A stretch of DNA of 27,050 nucleotides, from NCBI GenBank assembly GCA_009733775.1, contig WOGZ01000406.1, positions 1 to 27,050 on the forward strand, given 5' to 3'. Within the stretch, counting starts at the first letter, position 1; every line of letters starts with the position of its first letter. Below are positions 17,761 to 27,050 of the stretch, one piece after another. Origin of the DNA: Alectoria sarmentosa (Eukaryota > Ascomycota > Lecanoromycetes > Lecanorales > Parmeliaceae). The translations under genes and the position numbers were made by a program. The notes under the pieces are model-generated. The model saw nothing but the letters and a program-made list of their open reading frames with translations, did no database searches and was not told the DNA's origin.

Positions 17761-18067
17761 TACGTTATAAAAACTCTTTTAAGATATGTGTTTCGATATA
17801 ATGTATCGAGGTTCGGTTATCGAATAGATTATTTAATTTTACCCGAATTCGATTATCGAATAATAGTTTTATTCGAACGAAAGTCTTAGAATATAAAATT
17901 GTATCGCTTTTAAAAGTCGATATTCGATAAATCTAGAACTTTTGTTTTTTGGAAAATGTTTTTCGACTCGTATTTGACGGGCTCGAACTCTCAAAATTAA
18001 TAAATATACCTCGCAGTGATTAATCTTTTCGAGGTTAATCAAGCTTCGAAATTTCAGCGCGATATAA

Positions 18068-18211
18068 TTATGAGAATAATTCAATTATTATTGAATTATA
18101 GGTTAAAAAAATCGGGGATATCGCGTTTCATAATCGATACGCCCTATTTAATCTTATAAAAATCTATTATATTCTTTTATAAACTATTAAAGCGATCACG
18201 CCCTAATAGTT
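18068..18211 (+). repeat. 144-bp direct repeat, copy B (more mutated)
   Basis: This partner of 17456-17599 is AT-richer. Most differences are C in A to T in B or G in A to A in B, with a few the other way. The intervening segment is 468 bp. On the minus strand of that segment a GAGTTCGAGCCC sequence (near 17980-17991) resembles a Pol III B box, without a convincing tRNA fold. Confidence 0.7.
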
Positions 18212-21200
18212 TTAATATTTATAACATTAACAATTTTAAAATCTCGAAATTGTGTAATAACAAAGTCGATTTCGAACTTAAAAGCATTAATATAAAAATG
18301 TATAAAAAAACGTAAGTTTATATTATATATATTTATTCGAATAACACTTTTAATACTAATAATTTCAAAAAAAAATTGTTTCGAAGCAATTTATTATTAT
18401 ATTATTTTATCAATTAATCGAATTAAAAAACGAAAAAATTTAGCGAAATTCTTAATTCGTCGCTTAATAATTTTTATTTTATCAAAAAACGAACGTATTT
18501 TAAATTAATTTAAAGAAATAAATTATCTCGTTATTTTAACAATTTTTTCTTTTAATATTTATGTTAATTTATTAATAAAATGAATTATTTTTAAAATAAT
18601 GATTTAAGAGGCGAATAAATAAAGCTTTTTAAAAAAGAGTTTAAAACGTGCTTATTTTATTCGAAAAAGAAAATGATCTCGTAAAAATTTATACTACTTT
18701 TTAAAGTTAATAAATTCTTCGAAAAAATCGTCGATATAAAAAATTAATATAAGAAATTCATTAAAGCTTTCTAAATATAATAGCGAAGATTTTTTAATAA
18801 AATATGAAAAAATTTCGAAAGCACGATACACAAGCTTAATCATCGTAAATTTTATTAATTTAAATTTTTATTATATTTTGATAGATTATATTTATCTTAT
18901 TCTCGAGATTATAAAAACGAAATAATGTTGATCTTTTAAATATAACGAAATGATAAAATAAGCGTGCTTTAAATTTGTTACAAAAAGACATTAATGTTTA
19001 AAATTAAAAAGATTATTATATATTTTGAAAAAAAGTTCAAAATATGCTTTAAAAGGCTTTTCATTTACTCGAAAATAATTAAACGTAATTCGAAATTCAT
19101 TTTCAAACTTAAAATTTAAAATTTTATCAACGATGATAGCATTAATATTTTATTAAGATATTTTTTTATTAATAACAAGTTAAAACTCATGAATTAAATT
19201 TATGATATTTAAGATAAATGAAGGCGAAACGAATTTAAGTAACGTTAATTAAGCGAACTCTGCTTGCTTTTTTATGCGTATATAATTTATTTCTATTATT
19301 ATATAAAAAGCATTTGCTTAATAAACTTATTTTTAATATATTTAATCAAATAATTCGATTGCTTTTTTGATAAATCGCTTGAAATCACAATAAATAAATC
19401 GACTTTATTAATGATTCGATTTAAGATTATATATAATTAATCATAAACGAAGACTTTCGATTATAAACATAAGTCGACTTATTATAAAAATTGATTTTAT
19501 GATTTATTAATCGTTATGTTAAAGGTTAAGCGAATTGAATATTAAATACGTCGAAAAAAAATATATAAATTGTTCGAATCGGGCGAAGCAAAAGATATGC
19601 GTAATATATAATAACGTTTATCGTTATATTCGTCTTTAAAGATGCGATAATCGAATATTTTAAATTTAATATATTTAACTTATAAGCGTGTTTCATTATA
19701 TAAATTTTATAATTATTATAAATTTCTCAATAACATTATTATATAACTCTTTTTTAATTTCAAATGATGAAATAATAAAGAAATTAATTCAAAAACGTTT
19801 ATTAATTCGATAAATAAAAGAAAATTATCTTTTTCGTTAACGATTTAATCACGATTAATATATATCGTTTTAATTTTAAAGAATTTATTAAAGATTTAAT
19901 TATTGAATCGAATAACGTTTTTATTAAAAGTGTAAAAAATCGTTTTAAAAATGTAAAAGTCAAATGCTCGATGTGAATTTAGGTCGCGATAAATAACATT
20001 AATCAAATTTATAATAATGTCATTTAATAATCAATCGATAAATTAATTAACAATTTTTCATTTTTTTATATTTATTAAAATTTTATTGTTTATATTCAAA
20101 AAATTATTTGCGAATATTTTTATATTAATATAATCTTATTTAATTAAATTTAAATTGCGAAATTTTATATTTTTCGTGAACCTAAGAATTTGAATGTGAT
20201 TTTATAAATATGAGATTTTTAAAATAAATGTAACGATACGCTTTAACTTAGCGTTTTTGATAATTGATAAAATTTAACGAAAATCGTCGCAAAAACATAT
20301 AATTATGTTATTAAACGATTTGAGATTTTTGCGAATGTTTTAAAATATACGATTAATAATCTCGATATTATAACGATTTTATATCGAAATTTCGTTTCAA
20401 AAAATTAATTTAATTATACACAATAATTCGATTAAATTAAATTTATTTATAATATCGTAAAAGAATTAAATAATAACATTTAAAAAAATCTTAAAGCGAA
20501 AATAAGCGATATAATTTTTTTAAAAAAGAATAAAAATGATATCTAAAGAGGTTATAACAATTATTATTTTAAAGACTTCGCGTATTTTTTATAAAACAAT
20601 ATATTAAAATATGATCTTATTAATATTTTTATAATCGTTTAAAAAAAAGAGATAATTATTAAAAAAAGATATCGCGTTTTAAATAGCGTTTATAATCATC
20701 GTTTAATTATTATTAAAACTCGTTCACATTTGTTCTCAAATGTTCGTTTAATAAAAACGTTTTTCGCGTAAAAAACGATTGCGTTTATCGTTATGATGTT
20801 GTTTATAATTATGTTATATTTTTAATAAATCAAAATCGTTAATTAAATTAATATTTTTTATAAAATTGAAATTGTTTTTCTTTAAACGAATTTAAATTAA
20901 ATAAAAACAAAAGTTTTCGATAATAATTTGTTTCACTTATATATCGTTTGATAAAACGAAATCTTAATAATAAATTTAAAAAATATATATATAATCGTTA
21001 AAGAATTTAAATAAAAAAATATATTAATAATGAAAAAAAATAAAAGAAATTGTGAATAAATAAAAGAAAAATACGTTTAGCGAGATCACTTAAAAAAAAA
21101 AAAAACATCACATTAAAAAAAGTAATAATGTTTTATTATAATAAATAACGCGATAATTTTCTTTTCTCGCAATTAAGACACTTCTTTACATTAATCAAAT

Positions 21201-22839
21201 TAAATCACATATTTCGTTTTATATTTATTTCATAAATCAAACGACTTATTAAATTTATAATTGAATAAAATCATTACGAAAAAACTTCGTAAAGAATTTT
21301 CGCTTTTTTAAACATTTATTTTCTTTAAAATTTTATCTCACTCGACGTTATTATGCGTAAAATCTTTTATTATATAAACGGCATAATAATTTGAAAAAAG
21401 ATTATCATTTATTATTCGTAAATTTTCATAAAATAAAAAACTCGATATGTTTAAAAGAAGAAAACGTAAATAATAAAATTCGTTTACGTTAAAATTGATA
21501 TAATATATTTTTATAATAATATCAATGCGCCTCTAATGTGAATTTCATTTTTAAATGTTTTAAATGTTCTTTTTTTAAACGTAATGCTTCGGTAAATTAA
21601 TGTAAAGAAAATTTATTAATCGTCTTTATTATTAACGTCGTATATTTAATTAAAAAAAGATTATAAAAAAAATTTAACGTTCGTTTATTATTATTATGTT
21701 AAATAATTAAAAATCATTATTAAAAATTACGATTTATTAATTTAAAAAATAAATAAACAATCGCTTTATAATAGAATTATGATTATATAATTTAAAATCA
21801 AATATTTTTTAATAAATCTTTATTAATCTCACTCAATATGCGTTTTAATATTTTTGAATTTCATTTATCGAATTTATTATATTATTTTTATTCACTCGCT
21901 TTATTCGAAGATTAATTTAATCATTATTTTTATAAACGTATTTAAAAATATATTTATAAGTTTTAACGTTAACGTAAATTTTTATATTAATGTGAATATT
22001 ATATTTAATCGATAAATACGAATTATAAAACATCACTCAACAATTTTGCTTAAATTTATTTTTTAAAATTATAACAAATTTATATCGACGATAAATAAAA
22101 TATTTAATATTTGATTCAAAAATAGAATAATCGTTAAATTTCTTTAAAAATCGCTTATTGCATTGATTTTTATTCGAATTTTAATAAAATGAAACAATAT
22201 TCGTTTTATTTATAACGTAATAATTGCAATTATTATAAATTATACACTTAATCACGATAATATAAAAATTGAAAAATCGTATATGATTAAAGATTTTAAT
22301 ATTAATAATAACGTTTATCTCGTTAACGTTTAAATAATGATTTTTAAAATATAATATAATAAATATATGAATATACGATAACTCTCGTTTTTAAAATTTT
22401 ATAATGTAATAATACGTCGAGATTCGATCTTTTGTTCGCAAAAGTTAATTAAAATTAAAATTAATTATCGAAATTTCAATCGATCATAATTCGATTTTCG
22501 GGATAAAAAAAATTTTGAAAACATTGTAAAATTTATAAACAGAAATTACGATATATAAAAGATTAAACGATGTTAAAAACATTTTTAAAAATTGCGATTT
22601 GCATTAATTATTTGATTAACGTGTTTTTAAAAAAATTCTATTATAAAAAAATCTATTAAAAAAAATAAGAGAGAACTTATCAAGCATTTTTTTTTTCAAA
22701 ATATCATTTATGAAAACCTTCAATTTCAATTTAAACATTTTTATTATCAAATTAAATCGATTAATAATTAATTCGTCAAATAATAAATTAATAATGATTT
22801 TAATTTATTTTAAATTGTAAATAAAAACAATGAAAATGT

Positions 22840-22915
22840 TTAATTAATTAAATTTAATAATCAAGATTATGTAATTTTAATTAATTAAATTTAATAATCA
22901 AGATTATATAATTTT
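22840..22915. repeat. 37-bp tandem duplication
   Basis: Two head-to-tail units of 37 bp (core AATCAAGATTAT) differ at one position, G in the first (GATTATGTAA) and A in the second (GATTATATAA). The single difference is again a transition. Confidence 0.8.
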
Positions 22916-23599
22916 AATAAAGCTATTTCATAAATCGTGAATTTTTTTGATATAAGAAAAAAAGAATAATACGTTGTTTATTAATTTATGCGCTCGTGAT
23001 AGCTTTATCAACTTAAACATTAATAATTATTTAATAAATATCAATTCGAATAATTTTTTAATTTTGTCTTATTTAATAAAATTAATTATTTTCAACGATT
23101 ATATATACATTATAAACGAAATATTAAAATAACTTATCGTAATAAAGAAGACGATTAAATTTAATAAAACGAATTTATATAAAATATTTATAAAATATTA
23201 ATTTAATAAATTTGAAAAAATAGAGAAATAGATTTATAAAAAAAATTAATATAATTCGTTTTAAGTTTTCTCGATTATTGATTTATAAAATGAGATTATT
23301 ATTGTAAAATATTTGCAATAAATATATTATTGTGTTATAATTATTCGTCAAATAAAAAAATAAAAAAATAACGCAATAATATATAAATGAAATATTAATA
23401 TAAAACATTATATTTATCGCGTTTTTAAATCTTAATTAAAACGTCTTTTATCTCGAATATATTTAATAAATTACTTATATCGCTTTTTTAAATAATAACG
23501 ATTTTATTTGAAATAAAACGATTATAAATGCGTGAATTATAATATTAAGAGTTTTTATATAATAACTTATAATCTTATATAATTAAATCGATTTTTAAT

Positions 23600-24090
23600 T
23601 TTTCAAACATCGTTTTAAGAATAATAATGTAAAAATTAATGCTTTTAAAAAAAGTAATTATTTTTCGATATAAAGTTTATTTAATATTATTATAATAATT
23701 ATGTTTAACACAATTAATACAAAAAACGCGATCGAGAGAAAATCATATCGTGTTATAAATTGTTTTTAAATGTTATTTATAATATAAATTTGATTAAAAA
23801 TCGACCTTTTATTCTCTGAAGACTTTAAAATAAACATATAAATAATAATCGCGTTTTGCATTTTACACGTGAATGAAATTATCGAATAATTGATAATAAT
23901 TTATTGTAAAATCATCGAGGCGGCGTTATTATATTGAACGTTATAAACGCGATATTTTTTATATTTATCGATTAAAATCATGATATTAAATTTTAAAAAG
24001 TGTAAAATATTATTAATATCACGCTCATTGAAATTAATGAAATTATTTACATTCGTTTTAATTTTATAATATTTTTTATTCTCGTTTTGA
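23600..24090 (-). mobile_element. Possible third gypsy integrase relic
   Basis: A minus-strand frame reads ERDINNILHF and then FNIMILIDKYKKYRVY (about 24030 to 23945). This resembles the start of a gypsy integrase core, where a Trp-x-Arg...Asp-Phe stretch precedes ILVVVDRYTKYA with the first catalytic Asp. The continuation toward 23600 is weaker (NNAASMILQ, CKMQNAII). Boundaries are rough, and the call rests on one short motif. Confidence 0.4.
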
Positions 24091-25013
24091 TCGTCGTGCT
24101 GATTATCGTTTTATAAAACGTTTATTTTAAATGTAATAATTTCAATTTTATCGCTGTCATAGCATCATTTAAATATCTCGTTTATAAACGACGTCGCATT
24201 ATATCGATCGCAAATTTAGTTTATAAAATCGAGATTATATCGCAAAAATTTTATAATGTATAAATAACGCGCAATATAATTTGTTAATTTTGTTAAAAAT
24301 TAAATAAATTGAGTAAATTAAGTAACTTTCAAAAAAGAATTAAAAAACGAATTATTAAAAAAGTCGATATTAAAAAAATCTATTAATAAATCTCGTAACA
24401 AAAAATGCTTTATATCGATTAAAACATTTTCTAATTATTCAAAAATGTAAAAATCGAGTTATTAAATGAAAAAGAAAATGATAAATAAGAGAGAAAAAAA
24501 GAGCGCGTTTTGAAAAAATGAAAATCGATTAATTTGAAAAGACGACGATTATGAAAAAGAGAAATCTGTTCGAAATTTTTTTGAAAATCTTTTTACGCGT
24601 TTATAAATAATAATAAATAATTATTGAGCTCGTTTTTAATCTCGTTTTTAACCTCAATTGTTAATAACAATAAACTTCGCGAAAAATCGCTTAAAAAAAT
24701 CAATATAAACTTTAAACAACGAATTGAATAATAATATATATTTTATACGCTATATAATAATTAAGCGAAAAGTATTTAAAGCGAATATATTTATATTAAT
24801 AATCAATTAATCGATATATAAAAAAATAATAATAACACGCGTTTTTCGTATATAAATAAATAAATTGAAAAAAATATTAATTGCTTTTAACAAATCTCGT
24901 GCGACTAAATACTCGATATTTGAACATTTATTTTCTTTACGAAAAGTAAATTAAATTTTATAATTTTTGCATCGTTAAAAAGCGCAAATCGAGTATTATA
25001 ATTTGATATATTA

Positions 25014-25217
25014 TGTTATAAGCGTACCCTATATCCTTAATAAGACTAACTTTTCTTTAATATTATATTTCTTTAACATTACTCGATTGAGCTTAACGTG
25101 ATTTAATAGAGATATTTATTTTTATATAAATGTTTTTTTTCTATATATATACTTTCTTTTCACTTAATTATCTTATTTAATACATTTATATAATATAACT
25201 TTATATTAATTTTGACA
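25014..25217 (+). repeat. LTR-like repeat, copy 2
   Basis: This is the partner of 1658-1861, same strand, same length, no gaps. It starts TGTTATAAGCGTACCC and ends TTTTGACA, so it has TG...CA ends typical of LTRs. The flanking 5 bp (TATTA before, TTATA after) do not form a target-site duplication. It may be a solo LTR, or one LTR of an element too decayed to recognise. Confidence 0.7.
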
Positions 25218-27050
25218 TTATAATTAAATTATTTCATTCACTTTATTCGTATTAATTAACGAATTTAAAGAATCGTATTAATAAGAGTTTTATTAAGATA
25301 TAAAAACTATTAAAATATCGTATTTTTAAGTTAAGTCATTTATGATAATTGAAATTCGAATAATTCGCATCGAGATAATGATTCGTTTTATTAACAATAA
25401 CGAATATAAAGAAAATATTAAAATATTCGTTTAATTAGCGAATCGAAAGAAACAATCACACATTATTTTTATATAATTCAAATTAAAACAATATCGATTA
25501 TATCGTTCAAAAGATTATTATTAAAGATATTTAAATCTTTTACGACATCATCATCGAACAAAAAATCACGATTTTATAACCTTTCAAAGTTTTCCTTCTT
25601 CACTTCGCATTATCAAATTTTCTCGTATAAAATCGATAACGACATAATAAATATTCTTTACATAAATAACGAAATTGAAAAAAACGTTATTTAATTAATA
25701 TATTGTTTTCACGAAAATTTAATAAATGAATAAACGATTGAATAACATTTTTTGTTATTTTTTATATATTAAATCAAATTTCTTTATCACACGAAAATCA
25801 TTAAATACATTAAATAAAAAATGTTAACATTCTCCTTTATTATAATACTTTTTAACATTACATTTTTCGAAATATTTAAACTCCTTTTCTTTTTTTTCTC
25901 TTTTCTTTTTTTATCGATAATCTTTATCGAAATAAAAAAAATAAATCACATTTAAGATTTTTTGAATAAAATTAATAAACGTCATATTTTAATTATATTT
26001 AAAAATTTCGAAGATCTTTTTCAATAATATGAGTTAAATTTATAATACATTTTTATTAATAAGCAATTATTATATTAAGCGAAAGTTACATTTACGAAAT
26101 TCTTTAATATATTAAATTAATTTCGTTTTAAACGAAATGATTTTCGCGAATTTTTATCTCGTTTTTATAAGATTATTATTAATAAAAATAAGATTATAAA
26201 ATCTTTATATCAATTTAAATTTATGATTTAATAATCGAATAATATCGCTCGTAATTAATAAAAGCAAATAACACAATTATAACGAAAGATTAATATAATG
26301 AAATTTTAATCATTAAAGGAGAATTCAAAAAACGAACTTTTTTATAATAAATTCAAGAATCGATTTATATTAAAAAAGGATAAGTTTTTTAAATTATTTA
26401 ACTTTTTTAACTTTACGAATGAAAAGAGTTTTATATAAAATAATTAATTTTTTAAAATGAATTATAAATTCATTATTAATTATAATTAATATTTTATAAT
26501 TGAGTTTAAGTTAATTTATATCATTTTTAAATTGAAAGAAAAAACTTTAAAATAAATTATAAAACGTCGATTAAGAAATTATTCAAATTTATATTAATTT
26601 TATAAAGAGATAATGAATAATTTGATCGATATTCACGAGAATTTTGATTAATAAAATAATGCGAAACGATAATATAACTCATTTCAATAAAATATTATAT
26701 CTTTTATAAAATTTTACGTCGACTTTATTCGATTGAATTAAATTATCGATAAAAATAAAAATAATATAATACGACACTTACGCTTAAAGATTCGTGAAAA
26801 TTTACGAAAAAATTGAAACGCATATAAAGATTTTAGCGAGTTAACATTTATTAAAAAATATTTACGAAAATTGAATAATATTCAACGTGCTGAATATAAA
26901 AAAAAGTTTAAAACATTCACATTTAAAATTGCATTTTTAATAAAGAAATCAATTATTTTAATAACGAGAATCATTCGCATTATAATAATATTTATAAAAT
27001 TTATTATATCGATTTCATTTATTAAAGTTAAAGTCGAAATCGATGTTAAA

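Larger units (their letters stand above)
15285..27050. repeat. Right AT-rich, RIP-mutated arm
   Basis: Nearly 12 kb of very AT-rich sequence without an intact gene. Dinucleotide use is skewed: in 20221-20400 I count 19 C on the plus strand, 13 in CpG, 3 in CpA, 3 in CpT and none in CpC. It contains decayed gypsy pol pieces on the minus strand, a repeat pair at 17456/18068, a less mutated patch at about 17456-17760, a 37-bp tandem duplication and the second LTR-like copy. The remainder (about 18300-23600 and 25220-27050) is presumably further transposon relic, but I could not read a protein in it with confidence. Confidence 0.85.

Noticed and set aside
17950..18060. tRNA gene on the minus strand with a GAGTTCGAGCCC B-box-like element
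   Set aside because: No acceptor stem or anticodon arm could be folded by eye and the A box is poor; at most a mutated tRNA-like fragment.
17869..18084. 71-codon minus-strand open frame between the 144-bp repeats
   Set aside because: No family resemblance; it lies in repeat interior and overlaps copy B.

Overview
The window looks like nuclear DNA of a filamentous ascomycete (Pezizomycotina). The evidence is short spliceosomal introns (49-86 bp, several with CTAAC/CTGAC-type branch sites), fungal-specific protein families (a Pth11-like rhodopsin-fold receptor, a fungal monocarboxylate-type MFS transporter, an NRPS-like adenylation enzyme), and long AT-rich arms that carry the marks of repeat-induced point mutation (RIP).

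Layout. Positions 1-2745 and about 15285-27050 are AT-rich arms with no intact gene. They hold decayed retrotransposons: the 3' part of a chromodomain-type Ty3/gypsy pol on + (2-904), a gypsy RNase H to integrase segment on - (17450-16185), and a weaker third integrase segment on - (about 24090-23600). A 204-bp LTR-like sequence occurs in both arms in the same orientation (1658-1861 and 25014-25217), and its copies differ only by transitions. A second repeat pair, 612 bp apart (17456-17599 and 18068-18211), shows the same pattern. Between the arms lies a GC-normal gene island, about 2746-15284.

Gene island, left to right: a tRNA-like (SINE-like) relic on - near 2850-3130; a gene-free stretch; a two-exon Pth11-like receptor on + (4618-5810); convergent with it, a three-exon MFS monocarboxylate-type transporter on - (7482-5986); then, divergent from the transporter across about 1 kb, a two-exon adenylate-forming enzyme on + (8520-10452) that has an adenylation domain but no carrier or reductase domain; a 2.2-kb gene-poor stretch full of micro- and minisatellites; and a multi-exon gene on - (about 15084-12996) for a membrane protein I do not recognise. 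Its 5' end, nearest the right AT arm, seems to have lost its ATG and gained an in-frame stop, both explicable by CpA-to-TpA changes.

The receptor, transporter and adenylation enzyme could form a small metabolic module (sensing, transport, acid activation), but this is inference from adjacency. A short palindromic motif, TAGCGCCA(A/G)CGCT, occurs upstream of the receptor and in the transporter/enzyme intergenic region. The most interesting points are the transition-only repeat pairs with unusual survival of CpG, the apparent leakage of RIP-type mutation into a neighbouring gene, and the adenylation-only enzyme beside a transporter.
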